A stretch of 42,475 bases of DNA from Clostridia bacterium (GCA_017531805.1 JAFXKG010000001.1:1-42475), one strand, 5' to 3'; shown: positions 19,301 through 27,196, counted from the first letter of the stretch. Made by a program: numbers and translations. The notes: generated by a model from the sequence alone, not told the origin.

Positions 19301-20741
19301 CCATGCTTTCTACAGGTTTTGTTAAAAATGCAAGGTCAACAAAAGTTTGTTTTGTTACTATTGTCTCTGTGTCGATTTCTACAACATATGTAGCATTAGG
19401 GATATCTGTCCATGTAAGTTTATTGTTTTCTATACTAAAATTAATTTCGCCAGTAATTTGGTTTGTGTTGTTAGATTTTATTTCGCTTAGTACTGAAGGC
19501 AACACATTGCCTTTGCCTATGGCTTGAACTGCCACCGCATCAAATTCACCTTTAAGTAAATAACTTTGTACATCTGCATCTAAACTTTTAATGTCTTGTC
19601 CTGAACTAGTAAAAATATAAAGTTTATAACCAGTCGCGCCTTCAACTGCTTGCCAAGTAAATTTGCTTCCGCCATTTAAATCATCTGCTACAATATCTTC
19701 AACTACTGGAGCATTTAATCTTTCAAAATTTTCTATAGTTACAGGGCTAGAAAATTCTGACTTTATATAATCAGTTACAGAATTGCCCGCACTGATTGCA
19801 AATGTATATGTTGTCAACAAACCAAAATCTATGCTTTTATCTTCAAAAACTCTATTTAAATTTACATCAATCAAATTGTTTGTTTGTTTTATGTATTGCT
19901 CACCAGCAGTTAAATCTACCACTACAGAATTTTCGTTATACTTGATTTCCACAAACTCTGCATTGTCATCCACAATGGCAGTAAGGTGAAAATTTTCTTC
20001 TAATTCGTTTGTTTGTTCGTTAAAATCTGTAACCTTGCTAATTTGCACACTTTGTGGTGTTGCAATATTTATATTGTGTTTATACACTGTTTTAAATGTA
20101 TATTCACTTTCGGTATAATCACTTTCTAAACTGACTGCTTTTATATAGATTTTATATTCGCCCGCATCTCTTAATAAAGATCCAAAATTAAATTTGTTGC
20201 TGGTGAAACGATATTCTGTTAAATCTGATGACGCAATACTGTCCACAGTATCGTCCTTAAGGTTATCGTAAGGAGCAAGCACCTTGATCACATAATAACT
20301 TGCATGTTCTACAGTATCCCATGTGATTGTTGTCCCATTGATTTTGATGTTGCTTGGTTTATCAACACTTAAAGCATGGCGATATGTAACCGTATTTGAA
20401 TAAGGACTAGAAACCTTGTCTGTTGCGTTTGCTTTAACTTTTATGTCATAAGATTTGCCAAGTGTTAAAATTTTTGAGGCATCATAAATCAAATAATTGT
20501 CAATACGCTCTACTTTGCCACTGCTTGCATCAGAGTTGGCAAATACATTGATAGAAAAATCATTTATTGTAATTGTGTAATATTCTGCATTTTCTACCAT
20601 CAAAAACGAAATTTTACCATCAGTTTGAACATTTAAAGCTGTTGGTGCAGAAAGACTATTTTTACTTTTGTTTTCACAACCAATAAAAGTAAAAGGAATT
20701 GTCAAGCACAGTATTAATAACAATGTTTTTAATTTTTTCAT
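16344..20741 (-). CDS. Large lipoprotein with Fn3-like repeats and a transglutaminase-like domain
   Basis: The N-terminus is a lipoprotein signal (LLLILCLTIPFTFIGCEN; lipobox Cys near residue 22). About ten beta-sandwich repeats of fibronectin type III style follow (residues 30-950), with recurring 'LSAPT...I...GTITWDTVEHASYYVIKV'-like cores. Near 1130-1260 is a transglutaminase-like fold: SESYSKAFTLL, HNWNKV and WYNVDLTFSD. The catalytic Cys is replaced by Ser1193, while His1232 and Asp1247 are kept. The C-terminal 200 residues are of unknown type. It has its own SigA promoter and a GGGGT ribosome site. Likely exposed on the membrane; role unknown. Confidence 0.85.
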   Translation of the reverse strand: MKKLKTLLLILCLTIPFTFIGCENKSKNSLSAPTALNVQTDGKISFLMVENAEYYTITINDFSINVFANSDASSGKVERIDNYLIYDASKILTLGKSYDIKVKANATDKVSSPYSNTVTYRHALSVDKPSNIKINGTTITWDTVEHASYYVIKVLAPYDNLKDDTVDSIASSDLTEYRFTSNKFNFGSLLRDAGEYKIYIKAVSLESDYTESEYTFKTVYKHNINIATPQSVQISKVTDFNEQTNELEENFHLTAIVDDNAEFVEIKYNENSVVVDLTAGEQYIKQTNNLIDVNLNRVFEDKSIDFGLLTTYTFAISAGNSVTDYIKSEFSSPVTIENFERLNAPVVEDIVADDLNGGSKFTWQAVEGATGYKLYIFTSSGQDIKSLDADVQSYLLKGEFDAVAVQAIGKGNVLPSVLSEIKSNNTNQITGEINFSIENNKLTWTDIPNATYVVEIDTETIVTKQTFVDLAFLTKPVESMVKVHVLSSGFAPATYEMSLKDYRKELSKPTFGMGQGFSGTSLYVLSFNAVQHAIGYKVYINDIAIDKIFTTTTINLAKHITTGGEYLVKVQAVAGKYDIYKNSTFSNSLSVVHEQVLSAPQFIDGGIEKVAVGEGYEYYLNFQGVGNADRYEILINHYPLSELGKGSSKHRVNITNYLKQAGDYTIMVRSMPVDGETNLKPSVFSVLEPAYRVTKQLDDVTNIKVNEREGIYTLSFDTQANANSYQVRILKLNDSTYSSYLEVLGLHNPFTVYGACDISAYLKQAGEYYVYITAIAPEDSAYVNSDESKSYASINKLTTLKTPTNIEYNNASSQEFLLRWEGDEFADYYIVTVTDPNKIVHEFTSVNPQTNINNCITVQGAYVISVRAYVDANGENSIYYSNSPESAKIEIDYKYELEQDFTRYSIFMNGKYYNYKITNVNQLKNILYYHYLYTMDNDYPLRIMVGLQDGDMGIIGALTRMANECKELGIYDFSDYTGSYNTQAILTLISEKIIDTYPELHVLDGDVVVSTISSNTFQIKYKNKLNATKVTEQNSANVALTVDYGNTYNYLPIQSRRSQYTTFAIDSKESMYVTTTEQLLHAVQYGKKPVFVGDSAVAKQVYENAKRVLVAIANNNMNDYEKTTAIFDWLSYALNLNHKSEYYLFQQESIKGGVENYGLKSEYYLEGVFYNLLNSENNGYDKTFYLGDKRATSESYSKAFTLLAGIEGIETRKVNGTYTYIDNNYETVEKRHNWNKVKLGAKWYNVDLTFSDNSSIDSARSVGLSSHLYYLVSDTILSPDANALSGFNDLATGKKITITANRFDETQINDYKSEDNYNYYLNSNYKMTPAQIKTAISATVAGNVVFSKQLDLQAEYESFDMTGYSKMQSFIFNNLVNAKVTQLGNGTGYAMIEYRFNREDNAYNATYGIDRMLSDLNDIYLPSSQDMQVVHTFNKQVITGQVEIEEQTRNTGYTTYIIVLKNKSA

Positions 20742-20763
20742 AATACCCCTATTGTTTTAAATT

Positions 20764-20792
20764 ATTATACCCAATAAATTGTCATAAATCAA
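20764..20792 (-). promoter_or_regulatory. SigA promoter of the lipoprotein gene
   Basis: Minus-strand TTGATT (20787-20792), a 17-base spacer and TATAAT (20764-20769) lie 22 bases upstream of the start codon. This suggests vegetative expression, unlike the gerA operon behind it. Confidence 0.75.
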
Positions 20793-20837
20793 ATATTTTA
20801 GACAAAAATTAATATTAACATTAAATATTAACTAATC

Positions 20838-20863
20838 ATATCAGAAAAGTTTTGGCATAAAGT
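20838..20863 (+). promoter_or_regulatory. Possible SigE-type promoter of the PRC-barrel gene
   Basis: ATA within TCATATC (about 20838-20840), 15 bases, then CATAAAGT (20856-20863). The -10 differs in one base from the SigE consensus CATACANT; it also matches SigK CATANNNTA as CATAAAGTA. The start codon is 17 bases on. Confidence 0.45.
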
Positions 20864-20879
20864 ATTTTAGAGGTAAATT

Positions 20880-21611
20880 ATGTATTATTGCAAAGATTTA
20901 TATTCATTATCAATTTTGTCTTTATACGAAGGAGAACTGTTAGGTGTTGTGGACAAACTGTATTTTGACAAAAAGATGAAAAAACTTTTAGAGATTGAAT
21001 TGATAAATGACGAAGGAGTACGCCTTACACTAAGCACAAAAAATATTTATCATATAGGCAAAAATGCCATTACAATAAAAAACAACCAAGCAGTAAGTTT
21101 AAAAGTTGAAGAAAACAATCTACAAGTTTGTCCAATAATGTCCAAAGCATATTCACTGCATGGCGAATATCTTGGCATAATAAAAGATGTTACTTTGTCA
21201 GATAAATTTTTAACAGAAAAATTTTCATTAGAAGATAACTCAACACTAGATATAACACGACTTGCATCTTGTGGCAAAAATACAGTAATTTTCTTTGCAG
21301 AGACAGAAAAAATAAACTTGCAAAAATTTACGCCAACAAAAACACCTAAAATTTTTAAAACCGAACCTGTTCAGGTGGCAAAAATTTTGCCAGTAGAAAT
21401 ACAACCTTCTACAAACGCAGAACCGGTTGAATCTCCTGCAAAGCCAACAGTGCAAATTTCAGATTTTTTGTTAGGCAGAATTTGCACAAAAGATATCTTT
21501 AATTTTAATAACGAACTTCTTATAAAAGCACACAGCATTGTCAACAAAAAAAATTTAAAAGAAATAAACAAGTTTGGCAAATTAAGAGAATTAATGTTGT
21601 ACAGCAAATAA
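20880..21611 (+). CDS. PRC-barrel protein (YlmC/YmxH-like)
   Basis: Two PRC-barrel-like units are visible. The first (residues 8-75) is LSILSLYEGELLGVVDKLYF then ELINDEGVRLTLSTKNIYHIG; the second (85-145) is AYSLHGEYLGIIKDVTLSD. A low-complexity Pro/Thr/Val linker (about 150-195) leads to a C-terminal segment, DFLLGRICTKDIFNFNNELLIKAHSIV, that is itself like a degenerate third repeat. YlmC/YmxH proteins are single-barrel sporulation proteins, so this 243-aa version is expanded. AGAGGT lies 6 bases before the ATG. Binding partner unknown. Confidence 0.8.
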   Translation: MYYCKDLYSLSILSLYEGELLGVVDKLYFDKKMKKLLEIELINDEGVRLTLSTKNIYHIGKNAITIKNNQAVSLKVEENNLQVCPIMSKAYSLHGEYLGIIKDVTLSDKFLTEKFSLEDNSTLDITRLASCGKNTVIFFAETEKINLQKFTPTKTPKIFKTEPVQVAKILPVEIQPSTNAEPVESPAKPTVQISDFLLGRICTKDIFNFNNELLIKAHSIVNKKNLKEINKFGKLRELMLYSK

Positions 21612-21636
21612 ATTAATTTAATTGTTTATTAAAAAG

Positions 21637-21665
21637 AAAATCTCTATAAATTTAGAGATTTTTTT
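21637..21665 (+). terminator. Terminator of the PRC-barrel gene
   Basis: A 10-bp stem, AAAATCTCTA (21637-21646) with TAGAGATTTT (21653-21662), has a 6-base loop and a T run. A/T runs on both sides may let it serve the convergent gene at 21739 too. Confidence 0.85.
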
Positions 21666-21738
21666 AAAAATTATTAAAAAATTAATAAAAATTAGCAAAA
21701 AATAATTAAAAATTAAATATTTTTATTTTTTTATAATT

Positions 21739-22254
21739 TTAAATTGATAAAAATTCTACATTGTCTCTTATCTTTTTAAAAACTTTGATATGTAATTCTT
21801 CATCTTCAATGATGCGAGCAAGCAACTTTTTTAAGCTTTCATTAGATACTCTTTTTATCGCTTCTTCATAATTTTCTATAGCCTTACTTTCTGCAAATAT
21901 ATTTGACTCTAACATATCGCGAAGTTTGTTTGAATAATTTACATATCCAGCATTAAACATATTGCCTTGCGCATCTTCAAATTTAGGGTTGCCACCAAAC
22001 TTTATTATAGCATCCATAAGCAGTTTTAAATGCATCATCTCTACAATACTAATTTCTTCAAAAACATCAGCAATTTCACTATTGGTTTTGTTTGCAACTT
22101 CAGATTGATATAAATATTGCATAACACCATTAACTTCACCACTCCTAGCAGATAAAAGATTTTTTAATATCATAACAGTTGTTTTATCTTCAATCGCATT
22201 TTCAATTTGTGGATATGGTGAGTTTGCTTTAACAACTACATCTTCTAAATTCAT
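21739..22254 (-). CDS. Ferritin-like diiron protein
   Basis: The protein is a four-helix bundle with carboxylate motifs in the ferritin/rubrerythrin order. Helix 1 has SARSGEVNGVMQYLY, helix 2 has EISIVEMMHLKLL (ExxH), helix 3 has AESKAIENYEEAI and helix 4 has IEDEELHIKVF (ExxH). It lacks the rubredoxin-like tail of rubrerythrin, so it is closer to stand-alone ferritin-like or CotJC/Mn-catalase-like proteins. The likely role is handling of iron or peroxide. I chose ATG 22254 (171 aa), with an ideal AAGGAGG 6 bases upstream; the longer frame to 22311 has none. Confidence 0.85.
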   Translation of the reverse strand: MNLEDVVVKANSPYPQIENAIEDKTTVMILKNLLSARSGEVNGVMQYLYQSEVANKTNSEIADVFEEISIVEMMHLKLLMDAIIKFGGNPKFEDAQGNMFNAGYVNYSNKLRDMLESNIFAESKAIENYEEAIKRVSNESLKKLLARIIEDEELHIKVFKKIRDNVEFLSI

Positions 22255-22317
22255 AATTCCTCCTTTTTGTGTGTATGAAAAAAAAGATAAATATGTGAAA
22301 TTAAATGACAATAATAT

Positions 22318-22346
22318 TTGTTAAAATATTTAAATTATGTTAAAAT
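22318..22346 (+). promoter_or_regulatory. SigA promoter of the P-type ATPase (leaderless start predicted)
   Basis: TTGTTA (22318-22323), a 17-base spacer and TAAAAT (22341-22346). The expected transcription start, 7 bases past the -10, is 22353, which is the A of the only plausible ATG. No Shine-Dalgarno is present. Confidence 0.65.
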
Positions 22347-22352
22347 ATCATT

Positions 22353-24776
22353 ATGTCTAAAAATAAAGAAAAATTAAAATCTAAAAACACAACAAAAAAA
22401 CAAAAAACAAAAACAGAAAAGGTAAATATCCAAAGATATAATCCAAATCCAGAAGTTGGTTTAACAGCAGAACAAGTTGCAAAACGCACAGAAAGCAATC
22501 TTGTAAATGTATCCACTGTCAAAACCGGCAAAAGTGTTGGCAAGATTTTTTTAACCAACATTTGCACTTTCTTTAATTTGACATGTTTGCTTGTTGCCGC
22601 TGCACTGATTTCGGTTGGCGCATATTCTGATTTGTTGTTTATGATTATTGTTACACTAAACACCACCATTGGTATTGTGCAAGAAATCAGAGCAAAAAAG
22701 ACAATGGACAAATTGTCACTTACAAACTCTAACTTTTCTAAGGTTATCCGCGATGGTGAAGAAGAAGAAATTTACAAAACAGAAATTGTGCTTGACGATG
22801 TGCTTTGTTTAAACCCTGGTATGCAAATTGCCTGTGATAGTATTGTACTTGAAGGACATGTGGAAGTAAACGAAAGTTTGCTAACAGGTGAAAGCGTACC
22901 CGTAAAAAAATACAAAGGCGACGGTCTTCTTGGCGGAAGTTTTATCTCAAGCGGTACATGTAAAGCAAAAGTAAACAAGATTGGTAACGACAACTATATC
23001 TCTCAATTAAGTGAAAAAGCAAAACAATTTAAAAAATCAAAAAGTGAATTGCTTACATCATTAAGGTCATTAATTAAAATTATTACTGTATTTATGGTGC
23101 CAATCGCAATCATCATGTTGTACAATAACTACACTTATTACACCGAAAATCCTGCTTTAGAATATTCTCTGCATTATATGGTTATCACAAAAACAAGTGG
23201 TTGTATAATTGCGATGATACCGGCTGGTATGTTTTTGCTTACATCTGTTGCTTTGGCAGTCAGTGTAATGCGTCTTGCAAAAAAGCATACTCTTGTACAA
23301 GAACTGTATTGTATCGAAATGCTTGCGCGTACAAATGTTTTATGTTTGGATAAAACTGGTACTTTAACAAATGGCTCTATGAGCGTAAAAGATGTTGTTT
23401 TGCTTTCAAAAAGCACAGACAAAGATGTAGAAAAAATTGTTGCTTCTATGGTTGGAGCGTTTCATGACGCAAACCACACCGCGTTGGCACTTAAAGCATA
23501 CTTTGGCAAACCTAGTATGCATGCAGAAAAATCTCTTCCGTTCTCATCAGAACGAAAATTTATGGGTTGTAAATTTAAAGGCAGTTCAGCATACAAACTT
23601 GGTGCGTACGAATATGTTATGGACAACCCAAGCAAAGAACTTGCAAAATTGGTGGAAGAATATGCTCAACATGGTTATAGGGTTTTGTTGCTTGCAGAAA
23701 GTGATAACAATTTTAGCAACAAAAACTGCAAACCAATTGCACTTATTTTACTTGAAGACAATATTAGAAAAGATGCCCCAAAAACTATAGCTTGGTTCAA
23801 ACAAAATGAAGTTGACATAAAAATTATATCTGGCGACAACCCTGTGACAGTAAGCGAAGTTGCAAGACGAGTTGGTGTAGAAAACTATGACAAATATATC
23901 AGTTTGCAAGGCTTAAGCAGTGCAGAAGTTGTGGAAGCAGCAAACAAATATTCAATATTTGGTCGTGTTAGTCCAGAGCAAAAAGCAATTTTAGTTAAAA
24001 CTTTAAAATCACAAGGTAAAACAGTTGCCATGACAGGCGATGGCGTAAACGACATTTTAGCCCTTAAAGAAGCGGATTGCTCTATTGCAATCGCGGCAGG
24101 TAGCGACGCAGCAAGAAGTGTAAGTCAACTTGTCTTATTGGACAGCAACTTTAGTTCTATGCCAAGCGTTGTTGCAGAAGGCAGACGCGTCGTAAACAAT
24201 ATTCAAAAATCATCATCACTTTTCTTGATGAAAACCATATTTGCAATATGTATATCAATCTTTGTGTTGTGTATGAACAAGACTTATCCGTTCTCTCCAA
24301 TACAATTTGTGTTGCTAGAAATGTTTGTAATTGGTTTACCGTCGTTCTTCTTAGCATTGCAACCTAACACCAATCGGATTAAAGGTAAGTTCTTATCAAA
24401 TGTTGCAAGAAACACATTACCAGCAGGTTTATGTTTGGTTGGTTCCACAATAGCTATGTATGTTTATCAAATAATAACAGGCATTTCTACCGAAGTTTTG
24501 GTTACAATGGCATCTTTAGCAATTATTGTTGTAGGATTTATGTCGTTGTTTAAAATGTGTAAACCTTTCAATTGGTTTAAATCGTTTATGTATGTTGCAT
24601 GTTTGGCAATATGTGTAGCATTTATCCTTTTAGTGCCAACATTGTTTAAATATGTTGCGATATCATACACTGACAAATTGTTCTTGATAATTGTATGTCA
24701 GTTTGCTTATCCTGTATATTTGTTGGTAAACAAAATATTTGATTGGTCCAGTCGATTGACTAACACAGATGAGTAA
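22353..24776 (+). CDS. CtpE-like cation-transporting P-type ATPase
   Basis: All P-type ATPase marks are present: actuator LLTGESVPV, phosphorylation site LDKTGTLTNGSM, nucleotide domain KPIALILLEDNIRKDA, and hinge MTGDGVNDILALKEADCSIA. The N-terminus (GLTAEQVAKRTESNLVN) and the overall 807-aa layout match the CtpE/'HAD-IC' group found in many Gram-positives; CtpE has been linked to calcium uptake. The M4 ion-site motif is IPAGM rather than PEGL, with Ala in place of Glu, which should affect ion coordination. A Lys-rich tail opens the protein. No other Met precedes the conserved region. The ion is unproven. Confidence 0.9.
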   Translation: MSKNKEKLKSKNTTKKQKTKTEKVNIQRYNPNPEVGLTAEQVAKRTESNLVNVSTVKTGKSVGKIFLTNICTFFNLTCLLVAAALISVGAYSDLLFMIIVTLNTTIGIVQEIRAKKTMDKLSLTNSNFSKVIRDGEEEEIYKTEIVLDDVLCLNPGMQIACDSIVLEGHVEVNESLLTGESVPVKKYKGDGLLGGSFISSGTCKAKVNKIGNDNYISQLSEKAKQFKKSKSELLTSLRSLIKIITVFMVPIAIIMLYNNYTYYTENPALEYSLHYMVITKTSGCIIAMIPAGMFLLTSVALAVSVMRLAKKHTLVQELYCIEMLARTNVLCLDKTGTLTNGSMSVKDVVLLSKSTDKDVEKIVASMVGAFHDANHTALALKAYFGKPSMHAEKSLPFSSERKFMGCKFKGSSAYKLGAYEYVMDNPSKELAKLVEEYAQHGYRVLLLAESDNNFSNKNCKPIALILLEDNIRKDAPKTIAWFKQNEVDIKIISGDNPVTVSEVARRVGVENYDKYISLQGLSSAEVVEAANKYSIFGRVSPEQKAILVKTLKSQGKTVAMTGDGVNDILALKEADCSIAIAAGSDAARSVSQLVLLDSNFSSMPSVVAEGRRVVNNIQKSSSLFLMKTIFAICISIFVLCMNKTYPFSPIQFVLLEMFVIGLPSFFLALQPNTNRIKGKFLSNVARNTLPAGLCLVGSTIAMYVYQIITGISTEVLVTMASLAIIVVGFMSLFKMCKPFNWFKSFMYVACLAICVAFILLVPTLFKYVAISYTDKLFLIIVCQFAYPVYLLVNKIFDWSSRLTNTDE

Positions 24777-25608
24777 TATTGGTTATCTTAAGATCGTTTA
24801 TCTCAAACTTACAAACACCCGCAAGGGTGTTTTTTTTAAATAACACCGCTCCAAAATCAACCGCATAATAATCATCAAAATCAGGGAAAAACTCTTTAAT
24901 AAAATCTTCGTTTTTCTGTTGCAAATCTGAACACAATAAAGAATTACAATATTTGTAGTTTTCTGCCAACAGACAATCTAAAAACACCAAATGCACAAAA
25001 TCATGTTTCATCTTTAGCTCGTTCTCGTCAAGATATACTAAGTATTTTTCAAAATGTTTTGGTTTTATATGCGCAACTCTTCCATGATTTAAGATGTCAT
25101 TTAGTTTTGTCATAAAATATTTTTCTTCTTTACCTATGTTTGCTTCATCGTAAAAATCTGCAAATAAAACTTCCTTGTTTTTTAATACCACTGCCAAGTT
25201 TTTTTTGCCAAAAAAATATATCAAAATATAATCTCCAAACTTTTCGTAATGGCTATACTTGATGCTTTGAGCAATAAACTTGTCTAGTACGCAATCACCA
25301 TTGATTGATAAAACCAAGTTTGAAGATATACTAATAGAAAAATCATCTGCGCCCAATCTAAAACTTACAAAACATGTATCGGTGTTTATATTAGGATTTA
25401 AAAACAAGTAAGTGTCATTATCAAATTCAACACTTATTATATTAACATCTTTTTCAGCCATGTTTACACAAATAGGTATTTCGCCATTAAAACCACAAAA
25501 AACTTGAACAGAGTTATCCACATTTTCCACACAATATTTCACATTAGGCAATAACTCTTTTTTTGTCTCTAAACAAAAGGCGTGAAACCTTGACACCAAA
25601 TATTTCAT
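24760..25608 (-). CDS. Unknown protein, 282 aa
   Basis: I do not recognise a family. The first two thirds look like beta strands (DTYLFLNPNINTDTCFVSF, DYILIYFFGKKNLAVVL); the C-terminus has helices and the strand FDDYYAVDFGAVLFKKN. No signal peptide or membrane segment is clear. I start at ATG 25608 (MKYLVSRFHAFCLETKK) because the frame's only earlier starts are TTG codons; no Shine-Dalgarno is visible at either. Its last 17 bases overlap the end of the P-type ATPase gene, and the ATPase terminator lies within its coding sequence. It is divergent from the coiled-coil gene. Confidence 0.65.
   Translation of the reverse strand: MKYLVSRFHAFCLETKKELLPNVKYCVENVDNSVQVFCGFNGEIPICVNMAEKDVNIISVEFDNDTYLFLNPNINTDTCFVSFRLGADDFSISISSNLVLSINGDCVLDKFIAQSIKYSHYEKFGDYILIYFFGKKNLAVVLKNKEVLFADFYDEANIGKEEKYFMTKLNDILNHGRVAHIKPKHFEKYLVYLDENELKMKHDFVHLVFLDCLLAENYKYCNSLLCSDLQQKNEDFIKEFFPDFDDYYAVDFGAVLFKKNTLAGVCKFEINDLKITNITHLC
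24813..24837 (+). terminator. P-type ATPase terminator inside the convergent gene
   Basis: AAACACCC (24813-24820), GCAA tetraloop, GGGTGTTT (24825-24832) and a T run to 24837. The T run is on the plus strand only. It codes for part of KKNTLAGVCKF in the convergent gene. Confidence 0.85.
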
Positions 25609-25714
25609 ATAAATATGTATGTCTAAATTTAAAAAAACTTTCAATCGTACTTTATCTTGCAAATTCGGCAAAAAAACTCACAATAAAAATTTTATCAAAG
25701 AGCAAAATAAAAGT

Positions 25715-25975
25715 ATGATAAAAAATAAAGAAACAAACACCAACAACAATCAATGTAAAGTACATGTAATGCCAACCACAATTTCAGAACAAGACATAAG
25801 CGCTTTGTTTAATGGTTTGCTTAATGTAGTTAAAAAGAAATTTGAATTAGACATGCAGGCAGAAATTATAAATATGTCGTCTGATTTAAACAGATTAAGA
25901 CATCAATTAAAAGAAAAAACAGCCGAGTGCGTCAGGCTGAAAAACGAAATACTAAACCTAAAGTCAAAAACTTAA
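25715..25975 (+). CDS. Small coiled-coil protein, unknown
   Basis: The protein (86 aa from this ATG) has an Asn/Thr-rich start and then an amphipathic region. From about residue 30 the segment DISALFNGLLNVVKKKFELD is followed by a heptad-like coiled coil, MSSDLNRLRHQLKEKTAEC and VRLKNEILNLKSK, to the end. The frame opens at ATG 25619, giving 118 aa with a basic N-terminal extension; neither start has a convincing Shine-Dalgarno, so the start is uncertain. It could act as a dimerising adaptor. The only neighbour hint is that the DAC-like gene lies downstream on the same strand, behind a terminator. Confidence 0.55.
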   Translation: MIKNKETNTNNNQCKVHVMPTTISEQDISALFNGLLNVVKKKFELDMQAEIINMSSDLNRLRHQLKEKTAECVRLKNEILNLKSKT

Positions 25976-25980
25976 AAATT

Positions 25981-26031
25981 GCAACAAAAAGACATTTTAC
26001 GACAAAAGTCAAGAGATTTTTGTTGTTTTTT
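25981..26031 (+). terminator. Terminator after the coiled-coil gene
   Basis: CAACAAAAA (25981-25989) pairs with TTTTTGTTG, and an inner arm GAC-TTTT/AAAAGTC extends the hairpin. A T run follows. It separates the small gene from the promoter of the DAC-like gene. Confidence 0.75.
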
Positions 26032-26062
26032 TATTTTTTTTGTTGTTTTTTTAAAAAATTGT

Positions 26063-26091
26063 TTGCATAATTAAATAAAAATTGTTATATT
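26063..26091 (+). promoter_or_regulatory. SigA promoter of the DAC-like gene
   Basis: TTGCAT (26063-26068), 17 bases, TATATT (26086-26091). This rules out the upstream ATG at 26090 and supports the start at 26114. Confidence 0.7.
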
Positions 26092-26113
26092 GTTTTTAAA
26101 AGATGGGGTTATT

Positions 26114-27196
26114 ATGGAAGAAATGATTTTTTTTGACAACGCAAAAGCAAATGTAACAAGTTTTTTTGAAAAAGAATTTGAAAATTTTCCGCCTTTGCTT
26201 ATGTCGCATTTTTTAAACAAATTTAATGACCTTTTAAATTATTCTGAAGAAGGTTGCAATATCCGTCCGCAAATTGTATTTACAAACAATATCGAAGCTA
26301 TTGTAAAAGCAATTCCAAAATCACACGCTTTAACTCTGTTTGAAGATACGGAAGCAACTATGTTCAACTCTAGATTAAAATCTATCCTTGCAATAGCAAA
26401 CAGAGATTGGTGCCTGTTTATCGACATTAAGGAAGGCAAAATCAGTTACGGCCTTGTGATGTCATTTAGCAGTATTAAGGACAGGAACTTTATCCGTTGT
26501 TTAGAAGAAAACACCACACTAAAAGATAGACCAACAAAAATACACTGCATTGTTGCAAGACCATTAAACTTTTATACAATGAAGTTACACTCTATAACTG
26601 GCAACGACTTGCTTGTAAACTTTTCTTTAGACAAATCAAAATGTAATTTCTTTGCAACAGAAGTTCGTGAATTTGTGGATGCAACCTTTTCTAAGTTGCG
26701 CACAACTCAACGCAAATTGCAAGACATGAAAAATATGTACTTTAATATATTCTCAAATGCAATGAGCATTGTAAACGGAACAATTTGTGTTATTGTTGAT
26801 AAAGACTATAAAGACAATGGATTGTTTGAGGATGGTATTTGGTTAAAGGAACCTATCAGCTTTAGCAAATTGTTCACTCAATCAAAAAGTTACAGTGAAG
26901 AAAAGTTGCAGGCTTTTGCAGAATTGTTTGTAAACATGTTAAACTTTGACGGTATAACAATCATAGACAACCAAGGCAGACTTAGAGCATATAATGTTTT
27001 TGTAGAAACTAACTCTAAAAAAGTTGGTTATATTGTAGGTGGTGCAAGAAAACGCGCTGCGTATTACATACTAAGCAGCAAAAAGAAAGATATTGTTGGC
27101 GTATACTTCCAATCTCATGAAGGTGAAGTTATCTTCCAAGCAATGAAACCTGCCGCACCTAAAAAACCAAAACCTAAAAAAGATACAACAAATTAA
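26114..27196 (+). CDS. Protein with a diverged diadenylate-cyclase-like (DAC) domain
   Basis: The C-terminal third reads like the DisA/CdaA nucleotidyl cyclase fold: FDGITIIDNQGRL, then GGARKRAAYYIL, then DIVGVYFQSHEGEVIF. These align with DGA, GTRHRAA and the VSEE-G segment. Asp279 and Arg312 are 33 residues apart, as I recall for DGA and RHR of DisA. But DGA is DGI and RHR is RKR, so catalysis is uncertain; it may be a nucleotide sensor like the DAC-related sensor domains. The N-terminal 200 residues are of unknown fold (HALTLFEDTEATMFNSRL, WCLFIDIKEGKISYGLV). A Lys/Pro-rich tail ends the protein. GGGG is the ribosome site. Single-gene unit. Confidence 0.7.
   Translation: MEEMIFFDNAKANVTSFFEKEFENFPPLLMSHFLNKFNDLLNYSEEGCNIRPQIVFTNNIEAIVKAIPKSHALTLFEDTEATMFNSRLKSILAIANRDWCLFIDIKEGKISYGLVMSFSSIKDRNFIRCLEENTTLKDRPTKIHCIVARPLNFYTMKLHSITGNDLLVNFSLDKSKCNFFATEVREFVDATFSKLRTTQRKLQDMKNMYFNIFSNAMSIVNGTICVIVDKDYKDNGLFEDGIWLKEPISFSKLFTQSKSYSEEKLQAFAELFVNMLNFDGITIIDNQGRLRAYNVFVETNSKKVGYIVGGARKRAAYYILSSKKKDIVGVYFQSHEGEVIFQAMKPAAPKKPKPKKDTTN

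Noticed and set aside
26114..27196. Full defence system (CBASS-like) around the DAC-like gene
   Set aside because: No effector nuclease, TM effector, E1/E2 or JAB genes beside it; the neighbours are unknown or housekeeping.
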